From: Drosophila miranda
Lineage: Eukaryota; Arthropoda; Insecta; Diptera; Drosophilidae
Direction of reading: 5' to 3'
Length of the DNA stretch: 64,000 nucleotides
Assembly: GCF_003369915.1 (NCBI RefSeq)
Contig: NC_046676.1
Span: 17,280,001-17,344,000, forward strand
Made by a program: the position numbers and the translations under genes. Shown here in pieces: positions 25,891 to 35,367 of this stretch (positions within the stretch are counted from its first letter, which is position 1; every line of letters starts with the position of its first letter). A model generated the notes under the pieces. It was not told where the DNA came from, made no database searches, and worked only from the letters and a program-made list of their open reading frames with translations.

Positions 25891-26068
25891 CACCACCACC
25901 CGACGAACCCCTCCTTACAGCCACACAACCACTCTAGCCATTGCTCCACTGCACCACACGACTTTTGTTCTCCTGCACTTTTATCCAACTCTTTACTCTT
26001 TATACGTACTATGTAGTTCTGGCCATGCGTAGATGCTCCCGACTAGTCGAGTCGGACCTATTTTTTTT

Positions 26069-26074
26069 AATAAA
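26069..26074 (+). terminator. Poly(A) signal AATAAA of the long-tail form of the NACHT-WD40 gene
   Basis: AATAAA lies 179 bases after the TGA at 25888-25890 and is preceded by a T-rich tract. It fits a transcript that ends with the extended last exon rather than using the downstream alternative exons. Confidence 0.6.
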
Positions 26075-26137
26075 AGTTACCACAATTTATTTGGTTTTAT
26101 TTTGCGTGCTCGTTCATTTATTATCCCCAATTATCAG

Positions 26138-26174
26138 TACCAGAATGAACAACAGACCCACAGGCAGAAGCCAG
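26138..26174 (+). other. Candidate alternative exon of the NACHT-WD40 gene (37 bp)
   Basis: It is bounded by an ATTATCAG acceptor and a CCAG/GTGAGT donor. Read in phase 0 from the exon ending at 24800 it encodes YQNEQQTHRQKP and ends in phase 1. The 79-bp exon 25096-25174 also enters in phase 0 and leaves in phase 1, so the two could substitute for each other. Splicing 25174 to this exon would instead hit a stop after three codons. Confidence 0.4.
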
Positions 26175-27882
26175 GTGAGTACACTTAGCGAAACATCAGT
26201 GAAGGTGGAACAACACTCGGTCAACAGGGGTCCTTAGTTTCTGGTGAATTCCGGATATTCACAATCGGATAGTTCGATACTGAAATGATTTACGAGAGGA
26301 TTTTCTCATAAAGGAAAGTGTATAATTGTTTACACCCCAGGTTGCCCACAAGAGGCAGTTCTTTGATTCGACCAACAATCAGGGGTCTCCGGAAGCACCT
26401 AAAAACTTGGCAAAATATTGTAAATTGAAGCTTGGGTTTTCTACATAAGAGGACTTAAAGGGCAGCCCACATATATACACATTGTTATGCAACTATTTTC
26501 CAAAGTATCCTGCCTTAACATTCAGCTTTTCACTGTCCCCGACGCTGGGGGGTTTGATTTCTTTCTGCTTGTCCGTTATCGGAGAAATGTGGAAAAGTTG
26601 ATAATTAGATTTTCCTCGTGAAATGGCAAACCAACAGCATCAATTATTCGACTGCAAAGGGGTTTTCATAATGCTCAATCTCCCCCAATCGGACCCCATC
26701 CGACCCGACCCGACCGGACCACTGGGTGCGCTCATTTCTCAGTTGGCGAGGCATGAAATTGCAATCAATGAAACTGCAACGCGATTAACTCGATAGGCAA
26801 AGTGAAGGCCAACGCATCGCTGGCTGGATAATGAATTGAATTGCCCGATTTAAGCGAATTAAAATCCATCGAAGCCGAATGGGAGCGAGTCGGGTGCAGG
26901 CAGGGCCTGGCTGGGGGTTCTTTCAGATGTGAAGGTGAACGCGAACCGTGCTCAGCCCAGCGAGGTAAGCAGCTGAAAAGGCGTTCTCCAAGCTCTACTT
27001 TAAGTTCATCAATTCAATCCTACTCCTCAGGCATGTTTTGCTCTCTCTCTCTCAACACGCCAGAAGATCCAGCAAAGCCAGAGCGGAACTCGCTCCTTTG
27101 TACCATACTACTCGTACATATACTCGACCACCTGAATGTAAATTGATTGTTACTTGATTTGTTAATATTCGTTCTATACATACTCGTATATACGTGCATT
27201 TTCACCCACCTCCCAGTCTTCTCGAACCTCATACCGTTCTCCGCTCTCTCGATGTGTATATATGTATATGTATACTATGTATCTATATATTTGAATACCT
27301 ACTCGTTGAATTTAAAGTTGTTGTCAAGTTGCCCAGACGCACAGTTGTTTGGACAAAAGTCCGCTCTTAACGCAAATGAAAATGAAGTTCCCATTTTCCA
27401 TTCCAACAACCCGACCAAACCACAACTCCAAACTCTGAAATGAACCACCAACGAAACACCAACAACAGCCAACGCCCACAGTTCGAAAACCAGTTCCCGC
27501 AGCTCCCTGCACCCATAGACAACTGTGAAATGTGAACTGTGAACTGTGACCGCAGTAGCAGAGCATCGTACGGCAGGCAGGCACCAACCCAACAGCCCCA
27601 ACAGCTACATATACGTCGATAAATATTACAAAAAAACCTAAACTAAACGATAAAACATGTTTACTCACCAATGCTTGTTTGCAAGGAGAACGCACATACT
27701 CGTACCTATACATAGATCTACAATTACAATTACAATTACAAAGCAGCCCTCTCGATTGGCATTTCACTACCTAGACCTCAGCAAGCACCTCTAAAAAAAA
27801 ACGGCACGGCACTGTCCAAATTGACGAACCGACCCGATTCGGCAAATGTAGAATATTTTGTGATTTTGTTTTCTGTTCTTAG

Positions 27883-27905
27883 ACGACTTCGACGATTTCT
27901 TTTAG
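27883..27905 (+). other. Candidate alternative terminal exon of the NACHT-WD40 gene
   Basis: The acceptor TTTTCTGTTCTTAG ending at 27882 has a good pyrimidine tract. Entered in phase 1 it encodes DDFDDFF followed by TAG. Joined to the acidic exon ending at 25174 it would give a short acidic C-terminus. Not supported beyond phase and splice signal. Confidence 0.35.
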
Positions 27906-28550
27906 GGGAAACCCATTATACCAGATAAGATACTCGTACTCCTGCATAGGAGACACGAACACATACTTTCGAACATGTACCTCAGGCAAATGCTGAACCA
28001 CTTTTGAGAATTCTACATGCAACTTGCAATATATTATATTGTAGTACAGAAACCAAAACAGTTTATCCAATATCAGAGTTATAACAATAATATTAACCAA
28101 ATAACGACACAAGAGTTGATTTGCACTAAGCAGACTGCACCTCCAAAAGCTGGATCCGAAAACCAATCAAGTAAGTAGACAACCAGCTATAGAGGCATAG
28201 ATACCACGCCTACGTACCCCTTGGCAAGATTCAATTTATGGCCGGCTAGAGCTTACCCACACCCACCTTTGATTTGGCCAAGAGTTGCGCCAGCTGGAAC
28301 CAGCTGGAAGTGGCTGTGGTTCCAGCTGAACTTCTTGAATGTCTGTCCCGTGCAATTACTAGTAATATTTATTTGAAATTATCCACTAGATTTGAACGTA
28401 ACGTAACCGAACTTAGAACCCTAAACCCAAACCCAATCCAGTATTTCAGTGTTAGGCATGTCACTAGAGTAAATAATGGACACGCCAGCGATCGAGCACT
28501 CCATCTAACCAAAACCCCCTTGTTGTTGTTGTTGTTGTTCCTTTATTCAG

Positions 28551-28598
28551 ATCACTTCGCTTCAGGAGGAGGAGGCTACCACAAGGGATAAGGCCTGA
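28551..28598 (+). other. Second candidate alternative terminal exon
   Basis: The acceptor CCTTTATTCAG ends at 28550 after a TTG-repeat pyrimidine-rich tract. Phase 1 entry gives DHFASGGGGYHKG and stops at 28591; phase 0 entry gives a 15-residue acidic tail ending at 28598. Either could close the NACHT-WD40 protein. It may also be a chance acceptor. Confidence 0.3.
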
Positions 28599-30940
28599 GC
28601 CGGCAGCAATTACACTTCTACAATTAAGCAATTAAGACACATTAAGAAACATTCCAGAAGTTTCCAGAATCAAGCAAGCAATAAGAAGCGTAACGTAACC
28701 AAACCAAGCGCCACAATTAGCCGCCATCTTCCCTCGAGTCGAGCTTGGACTGGGGATCCCTCCCATTTGTGTGTAGATGAACGATATTTAACCAGATAAA
28801 CCACCGTCTCAGACTTTGTAGGAATTATAGCATTAAGTGAGCCAATTTGGACATTTTATTGTTGTTGAGTGTTTTTTGAACTAGTACACTGCATCTGCAT
28901 CTGCATCTACATAATTATATAGTACCACTTAGGAATAACGTAGAATCTCTTCAAACGAGGAGTGCAAACACACTCTCTCTGAGGGGCTAAAAGCGTAACT
29001 ATGCTTAAAATGAAAACCAAATACATACTCGTGCATGCAAAATGCAAAAAACACTAATACGAGCACGAGCGAAGAATAAACTGTCTATAATAAGCTCCCA
29101 CTTGAGTCCCAGCCGTGTAGGGCTCCACAGAGTACCCGAGCAGAGTGGAGTGCCCTCGGCTCCTGCGCCTGGGACTTGCACCTCCCTTGGAGAACTTCAA
29201 TAACTTTCTGACAATCAGAGGTTCTGGCCTAGAACGAAAAAACATTGATATTTCTACACAGATATTTCTATGCATGCCACAAGTGAAACTTTGTTAAACT
29301 AAGAAAAAAACCCACATATATCTACGTTCTGCGTAGTGTAGTGTAGTGTATTGTATTGTAGTGTAGTGTAGTGTCCACCAGACGTAGCCGACCATCTCCC
29401 GAGGAACTGTGCATCTGGAAATGGCTATGGACTTGGATATAGATATGATAACACACATACGCATAAACCTATATGGATCAATGTACACACACACACCGTC
29501 TATGTCTATTAAACCGAAATAAAACTCTACTCAACTTTACTGCGAAACGGCAAAACACAAGTCCTTTGAGTTTTTCTTCTGGGAGAGAAATCTGCAGATC
29601 GCTGAACGCCATAACTACCGATGAACACGTCACGGTTCGGGTTTCAGGGCGCCTAATTGGTCACGTATGGTACATGCAGCGAGCTGACAACGATTGAGGA
29701 TGAATTTGGTTTGACTGGGATTATTTCATTATGCATTGCTTTCGTCTGCCATTCGCCACCATTCTATCCTCTCACATGATTCCACGCCCCAGCTGCAGGT
29801 CGCTCCGATTGTTTGCTGGCAGTTTGGGCCCATTATGACACCATTTTCCGAGCGAATGTCAAACAAAAGCCAAAAGCGTCACATCAGCAAGCATAGGGCA
29901 TAGGGACAGTGAGGAAGGGCGAGGGGGACTGCGACAGACAGAAGGATAAACCGCAGACTCTGCCATTTTGTTTGCCCTGTCTAATGAGAAAAGTTTGCGG
30001 AAAGCATTGACAATGAATGCTGCTGATAAGAGAGCGGCGGGGGGCAGTTGAACAAAAGCCACAAGGCGGGAGGCCTCCATTCGTTATGTGCCCTGCTGAC
30101 TGTTCGTTCCTGAAAAGTACACACACACGCCCATTGATCGATTGCTGCTCACTCATTTACGGCCGCAATTAAATGAACCTTGCCACAAGGACTCCCAAGC
30201 TAAAAAATGTTGGGCCTGGTCAACCCTTTTTCTTTTCGGGCTCCTTCGCTTGGTTCTAATTAGTTCTGTTTTCTCGTGGCTGGTAGCCCGTAAAAGAGAA
30301 ATTGGAAAAACGGCAAGGATGGATTTCAGCCATTGGGTCAATGGAACAGCCATTGTACTCACTGAACCAGTGACAAATGAATGCCGAAAGGGCTTTGAAT
30401 TTAATGGGAGGCAAGCTTCCGCATTGCTTGGGGCCGGCAATGCCCCAGCGGCATGCCCCATCTCGGCTCTTCGGCTGCGCATAATTGCAGCACAAAACGC
30501 TTCTAGTGTGCATTTCACCATCCCCATCCCCATTACCGCTTAAGCTTTCACTTTTCTGGCACATCTTCATGGAAATCACGCATACGCAGCGAATACCGTG
30601 AGCTGCAGAAGAGCATTTGAAAGGCATTTCGTGCCGACAGGAAACTTTATAGCAGAGACTTGCCATGTATCAAGAACTTTCAGACATCGTCAGGAAAAAG
30701 TTGCCAAGAAAGACAAGGAAAACTGAATAAACTTTGTACTGTAAGGAAAAGTGTGTGGATTAAGTGTGCCACTTGGCCGCACTTGTGCCGATTCCGTTCG
30801 CCAAACTATCTTATATCTCGACTAAAAGCCACCGAAAATACAAACATGCTTCTTCTCCTTTCAGGAATTGTTTCTTGCTCAGAAAGTTGCAAGGAAATAG
30901 AGAAAATCTGTTTAACACTTGTACACATTAGTGAATTGAG

Positions 30941-31067
30941 ATGAGCCACGGTTGGAATATTATTTTTAAGGGCAAACATAAGGTAAATATTTTCATTTTG
31001 TACTAAACTAAATTTGTAATGGAATATTCTATTAAGTTTGCAGGGATATTGCTCTTCCGACTGCTAA
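30941..31067 (+). CDS. Possible spliced small ORF (21 codons)
   Basis: ATG at 30941 opens MSHGWNIIFKGKHK, ending in AAG/GTAAAT at 30982. A 61-base intron ending TTTGCAG at 31043 leads to GYCSSDC and TAA at 31065-31067. An AATAAA at 31067-31072 overlaps the stop. Intron size, donor, acceptor and poly(A) signal all fit a compact fly gene, but the peptide is unrecognised and the length is within chance. Another short frame, starting at 30846 with a hydrophobic MLLLLSGIVSC, ends in a TGA that overlaps this ATG. Confidence 0.2.
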
Positions 31068-31529
31068 ATAAAAACAACTCTATTCATCTTGCTTTTCTGT
31101 TGATTATTTCCATTAAGCGACCCTTTAAGTTGTGCTCGAATTAAAAGGGTCGTTGGACTGACGCTGCACAGCTGCACAGATTAATGGCCATGCAAATAGC
31201 CACACAGAACGGCGGCTAATACCACGGACAGGACAGCACAGCACAGCATTATCTTCGATTAACGAGCGAGCGTTAGATAAATAAGAGCGAGATACAATAC
31301 AACAAAAGCACAACGACCTGCTTATATTAAAGAATGCTTCTGCTTCGAACAGATATAAAAGTCCAGCAGATGTAAAAGTAAGTGCACATAAATACAAATG
31401 GGAAAAAGTAGTTTGGGTGCTTAAGACTTTCGTTTTTCCGATCGTTTCTAGGAGCCGATCCGGGAGACTCTAACTAATGTTGTCTAGTCATCAGCGACTA
31501 CAGCTGTATGAGTATTAGAATCTTGTTTA

Positions 31530-31720
31530 TTCACTGGAAGAATCTTTGTCTCTGGGCATCTCCTTCTCGGCAGACTCGACGGCATCGTAGCCGTGAATGG
31601 TGCCGCTTCTGCTGACTACTTTCCTTTTTTTTCCCCAAAAATTGTTCAATCAATCCTGGCAGAAATATCAATTTAACCGACAGGGTCGGAGGAATATCTG
31701 CGTTGTGGTTTAGCAAATCT
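31530..31720 (-). pseudogene. Broken minus-strand reading frame (possible pseudogene or mis-sequenced exon)
   Basis: Reading leftwards from about 31716, one frame gives a protein-like stretch beginning LLNHNADIPPTLSVK and running to an A8 homopolymer at about 31626-31633. The best continuation then lies in a different frame: SGTIHGYDAVESAEKEMP, an acidic tail and TAA at about 31530. A TAA also interrupts the first frame just upstream. The family was not recognised. It could be a decayed gene, a real gene with a homopolymer error, or coincidence. Confidence 0.25.
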
Positions 31721-32078
31721 TATACAATTTCTTCAAGCGCTCTTCTTCCCATTGGAAAGGCGGCAATTATGAATGGCAGTGCTGTTCCCTATAGACTTTG
31801 CTTCTGCACGCCATTGCCAATCAGCTGAAAGCAAACAGATATCACTGAATAATGGATTTTCCTCTGCAGCTCCCCCACTGCTCCCACGACATTACCAACG
31901 GCGAATCCTCCCCTCGAGGCCGGGGAAAAGAGTTTGTCCAGCATGCGCGAGGTCCGCTGCAGCCAAGTGATATCGAAAAGCAATTTCCGCTTTTACTACG
32001 GCATCTCCCTAATCCTCGCAACGGTTGGAAATAAACGGGGGCACCAGGGACACAGGAGCTGAGTTAAGCGCACAAGGC

Positions 32079-32092
32079 GTTGCCAGGACAAC
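32079..32092. promoter_or_regulatory. RFX X-box upstream of DNAAF3
   Basis: GTTGCC AG GACAAC fits the RFX consensus RYYNYY-N(1-3)-RRNRAC at every position. It lies 143 bases upstream of the DNAAF3 ATG. A Forkhead-like ATAAACA follows at 32136-32142. In Drosophila, Rfx with fd3F is known to drive genes for the motile-type cilia of chordotonal neurons. Confidence 0.7.
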
Positions 32093-32234
32093 GAATCGTA
32101 TTCGTAGTAGTCCCAGAAACCGAAGTCAATCAAATATAAACAGACAGAAACAGAAACAGAACTAGAAACGGAGCTGGAACGAAAACAGCTACGAGAAAAA
32201 TCTAAAATATAATATACTCTTAAATTCCGTGAAA

Positions 32235-33749
32235 ATGTTTTGGGGTATCAGCCCAGCGGTTGACTTGTACGAGGAGTATGTGAAGGCGTTCAAGATCAAG
32301 GATGAACCACTGCCCGAGGAGCAGGTGGGGGCTTGCGGAGATGGAGCATCTCCTTCCGGGTCTCTCAACATACTGATATGCGGCGCAGCCGATCCGCGCC
32401 ATATAATCAAGACACTGGCCAAACGCTACACATACAAAACCAGGCCCAAGCTGAACATATACGTGCTGGACGGGTGTGCCGAGATAGCGGCCCGGAGTAT
32501 GCTGCTCCTGGGCGTGGCCCTGGAGCCGCCAGAGTCCTTCAGCTTGGTGTACAAGGCCCACCTTTTCATGGACATCTATGGGAACTCGTTGATGCGGCCG
32601 AGCACCCACCACTACGTGGCAGCCAAGGGTCGCACGCTGCTAAAAATGGTCACCGACGAGGAGGAGCTTCAACGGCTGGCGCCCATGCTCAGCTTGGAGG
32701 GACTGAAGTACAAGGAGCGCGACGGCCTCGAGATGTCCTTCAGCTTCTGGCAGCCGCAGCCATGGCACAAGTACAACATTGCCAACTACTGGGAGCAACG
32801 ATCGCGTGCCCTGCTGGGGAATCGTTACGACCACCGCAACGGCGCCTTCGACTGGGACCTGAGCATGACCCTAAAGAGCCGCGAGGGTCAGCAGATCTGC
32901 TCGCAGGAGTACCGCTACTGGCGGGAGAGCGGGGTGGCCTTCGTCTTCCCCGAGTACGAACAGTGCAAGCCAAACAAGACATTTGCTGCCGGGCTGGTGC
33001 GCAACGGACGCACCTATCTGCACCGCGGCTACGTGGGCGACATCCAAACGGGCCCCTTCTGCGGCTTCGGGCTGCGCAGCTCCGAGGAGCGTATGCACAA
33101 CTCTGTCCACGGCGACAACGACTATCGGGCCACAGATGTGACCGAGCGCAACCTCCTCGAGCTTTTCCACGAGCTGCAGACACAAACCGTCTACGAGCAC
33201 GATTCCACGCGATCACGCCGCTACGGCTCCGTTCAGTTACTCATGACGCCCCTGCTCACCCACAACGAGTGCGATGCCGAGGGCCAAGCCAGCTACGATC
33301 GACCCTGGATTGAGGTGCCGGATGTCACCGTGCACTTCGTGTCGCCCATGGAGATGGTGCAGCTAAAGCAGGGAGCGGCTCGCTGGACGAACACCTTTGA
33401 CATTGCCTTTGTTGCCTACAACTACTTCTCCTTCCTGAGCAAGGAGTTCTTCCAGTCCCTGCATCCGCGGGCCCTGTTCCTTTTGGAGACAAAGCTGATG
33501 ACGGTGGAGCGCAAGGACAATGTCCAGAGCTATGAGACCAAGGCCAAGGAGCTCATGAAGGAGGCTGGCTTGAAGGGTGTTATTAATTACCAGGCCATTA
33601 ATGGCAAGCATATGCTGCTGAAGTACAAGAGAACTGAGTCAACTGATCCAGACGAGGACGAGGGCGATGATGCTGAGGCTGAGGCTGAGTCTGGATCTAA
33701 CAACGAGCCAGAAGAGGTCCATGAGATGCAATTGACTGAACTTGTTTAA
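32235..33749 (+). CDS. DNAAF3: Dynein axonemal assembly factor 3
   Basis: A single-exon gene of 504 residues. DNAAF3 (PF22 in Chlamydomonas) works in the cytoplasm in pre-assembly of axonemal dynein arms. The N-terminus FWGISPAVDLYEEY matches the family's WGLSPALDL-type start. It is followed by a methyltransferase-like Rossmann segment (LNILICGAADPRHIIKTLA), LLGVALEPPE, and the conserved blocks YKERDGLE, DWDLSMTLK, GYVGDIQTGPFCGFG and FDIAFVAYN. The tail from about residue 465 is acidic (DPDEDEGDDAEAEAE). I chose the ATG at 32235 because the frame upstream has no other ATG and family similarity starts at once. It ends in TAA, with AATAAA at 33754-33759, and converges on rswl with 20 bases between stop codons. 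In flies, ciliary motility genes act in chordotonal neurons and sperm. I recall the melanogaster name CG17669. Confidence 0.93.
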   Translation: MFWGISPAVDLYEEYVKAFKIKDEPLPEEQVGACGDGASPSGSLNILICGAADPRHIIKTLAKRYTYKTRPKLNIYVLDGCAEIAARSMLLLGVALEPPESFSLVYKAHLFMDIYGNSLMRPSTHHYVAAKGRTLLKMVTDEEELQRLAPMLSLEGLKYKERDGLEMSFSFWQPQPWHKYNIANYWEQRSRALLGNRYDHRNGAFDWDLSMTLKSREGQQICSQEYRYWRESGVAFVFPEYEQCKPNKTFAAGLVRNGRTYLHRGYVGDIQTGPFCGFGLRSSEERMHNSVHGDNDYRATDVTERNLLELFHELQTQTVYEHDSTRSRRYGSVQLLMTPLLTHNECDAEGQASYDRPWIEVPDVTVHFVSPMEMVQLKQGAARWTNTFDIAFVAYNYFSFLSKEFFQSLHPRALFLLETKLMTVERKDNVQSYETKAKELMKEAGLKGVINYQAINGKHMLLKYKRTESTDPDEDEGDDAEAEAESGSNNEPEEVHEMQLTELV

Positions 33750-33769
33750 TTTCAATAAATTTTGTTTAT

Positions 33770-35113
33770 TCAGTTCTCCCTTTTCTTTTTCTTCTTACCC
33801 GCCGCCCATGTGTCCAGTTGAAACTCCATGCCCTCTTTGCGTTGACGCAGTGTCTGGGGTGTGGCAAAGGCCGTCGTGTGTCTGCGCTCCTCCTCAAAGT
33901 CGAGCAGATGATCGATACGCACGTTGAGCTTTCTTGCCCGCGTCCCAAGAGCCTTTCGACTGTCGTCTGCCCTTCGGTAGGTGTCCATGTCAACGACCTT
34001 TCTGCGTGGCACATGCTTCAACGCGGAATCCCAATTGCCGGTTTTCTTCAGATCGAGCATGATGTTGATCATTTGGTTGAGGGTGAGGGACTTTCCGGAA
34101 CCAGATCCCCACTGCAGGTATCGATCCAGAGGCAAGCGCGCCATGCGCAGACCCAGCCGCTTCGCTTTGGCCAGCGAGAGGGGCTCGTTGTTCATCGTAT
34201 CCACCATGGCGCCAACTATGTATATGTCGTCCGGGTTGTATGTGACTAGATCCTCGCGGCAGTGGGGTGTCAGATAGACCAGATTTTGCTTGTCGAAAAG
34301 CTCAGTAAAGCACTGCTTGTGCACGTTCATTGGAAACTCCGGATTGAGCATGGTCGGGATGTAGCGCTTCAGGTTCTGCATGCACTTTCCCTCCATCTGG
34401 GCATTGCAGTAGTGCAGATCGAAGGGCTCGTCGTTGAGGCGGTTCTCGGCGAAGCACAGCATTAGCTGCTTGGCCGCATAGGAGGCCTCTCGATTGTTCA
34501 TGTGGATGTCATAGGAGCAGTCCAGCACCATCTTGGGGGCGAACTGCATGGCGCGCGTTAAACGATTGTTTTGCCAGTGGTTGATCGTTGTGTCGTAGAT
34601 GCGCAGGAACATGGAGGTGTGCGCCAGGCCATAGATTATGTGGGTGTTCTCCTCCCGCTCTTTTCGCATATCGGCGATCCGACGCTCTGTGTCTTCGGCC
34701 CGCTGTACTTTCTTCCGCCGCTCCGCCTCTTTTTTCATATTAATCTGCCACAGAAAGGCGTAGTACTTAATGCGTGCGGATTTTGTGGGCAACGACAGCA
34801 CGTGGTCCCAGTGATGGTCCTGGAAAAAGTCCAAGGCCGGCACGCGACGTCCCTCCTGATGGGCAATATCAGCCTCCAACTGCAGAACCTTTCGCCTCTT
34901 CCCACGGTCCTCTTCGGTTTCTGCTGGCCCGTCGCTTATCGCTGATCTAGCCTGTGCAAAGGGATTCGAAAACTTCTTTGAGGTCACTTCACTGCCGGCA
35001 AACGCATTGTCGCCGTCGAATGTTTTGAATGAATCCGATACTCTCCTGGCAGGTATCGCACATCCTTTGAGCATGTGACTCGCCAGTCTCCATGGCCTTA
35101 GTGTTTTCAGCAT
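33770..35113 (-). CDS. rswl: Mitochondrial RNase P subunit 1 / tRNA (m1R9) methyltransferase (roswell, TRMT10C)
   Basis: An intronless 447-residue frame. In the family this protein joins a dehydrogenase and a PRORP nuclease to form protein-only mitochondrial RNase P, and methylates purine 9 of mitochondrial tRNAs. The N-terminus (MLKTLRPWRLASHMLKG) is basic and lacks acidic residues, as in a matrix targeting sequence. A coiled basic helix (KKEAERRKKVQRAEDTERR) precedes the SPOUT/TRM10 domain, which starts at MVLDCSYD and includes DDIYIVGAMVD, KAKRLGLRMARLPLD, LTLNQMINIMLDL and GNWDSALKHVPRRK, all typical of TRM10. The ATG at 35113-35111 is the first in frame. It ends in a Lys-rich tail. The TGA stop overlaps an AATAAA poly(A) signal. 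It is divergent from Prp19, with 254 bases between start codons. Confidence 0.94.
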   Translation of the reverse strand: MLKTLRPWRLASHMLKGCAIPARRVSDSFKTFDGDNAFAGSEVTSKKFSNPFAQARSAISDGPAETEEDRGKRRKVLQLEADIAHQEGRRVPALDFFQDHHWDHVLSLPTKSARIKYYAFLWQINMKKEAERRKKVQRAEDTERRIADMRKEREENTHIIYGLAHTSMFLRIYDTTINHWQNNRLTRAMQFAPKMVLDCSYDIHMNNREASYAAKQLMLCFAENRLNDEPFDLHYCNAQMEGKCMQNLKRYIPTMLNPEFPMNVHKQCFTELFDKQNLVYLTPHCREDLVTYNPDDIYIVGAMVDTMNNEPLSLAKAKRLGLRMARLPLDRYLQWGSGSGKSLTLNQMINIMLDLKKTGNWDSALKHVPRRKVVDMDTYRRADDSRKALGTRARKLNVRIDHLLDFEEERRHTTAFATPQTLRQRKEGMEFQLDTWAAGKKKKKREN

Positions 35114-35367
35114 TTTTCGGTCCAAATTATTGCAGAAATTGTTTTATAATGATTTTTATAAAGAAGTGCGGTGTCAGGGTTGCCACCCGCCAACAACAGC
35201 TGGCCGCTGTCGAGGCTGCCAGACTGGCCCGTTACTGTTGCGCTGTGACTGTCTGTAAAATAAGAAGCGGCATTTGCCGACAATTTTTGCGCTTGGTTTG
35301 GAAAAACGTGTAAAAGAATTATATATTTACAAAAAAGAAGCCGCAAAACATATAAACACGATTAGCA
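35114..35367. promoter_or_regulatory. Shared promoter region of rswl and Prp19
   Basis: 254 bases separate the two divergent start codons, so both transcripts must start within it. It includes AT-rich ends and a GC-rich middle with a CAACAGCTGGCC E-box-like core. No motif 1, DRE or TATA box was recognised, so this is called from geometry alone. Confidence 0.6.

Larger units (their letters stand above)
26175..30840. other. Mostly non-coding stretch between the NACHT-WD40 gene and DNAAF3
   Basis: Apart from the candidate terminal exons I see no supported gene. It contains a CAGCTGGAACCA inverted repeat (28291-28328), ACAATT units (about 27720-27741), a GTGTA pentamer array (about 29333-29372) and AT-rich unique DNA. 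It may be the alternative 3' end of the gene to its left. Confidence 0.5.

Noticed and set aside
31852-32034. A 60-codon plus frame and a competing minus frame just left of DNAAF3
   Set aside because: Several frames on both strands look equally protein-like here; without comparison none can be preferred, so no gene was called beyond the broken frame at 31.5-31.7 kb.
32333-33313. A 326-codon plus frame inside DNAAF3
   Set aside because: It is the frame-shifted shadow of DNAAF3, full of Arg/Pro/Ala; DNAAF3 itself has strong family motifs.
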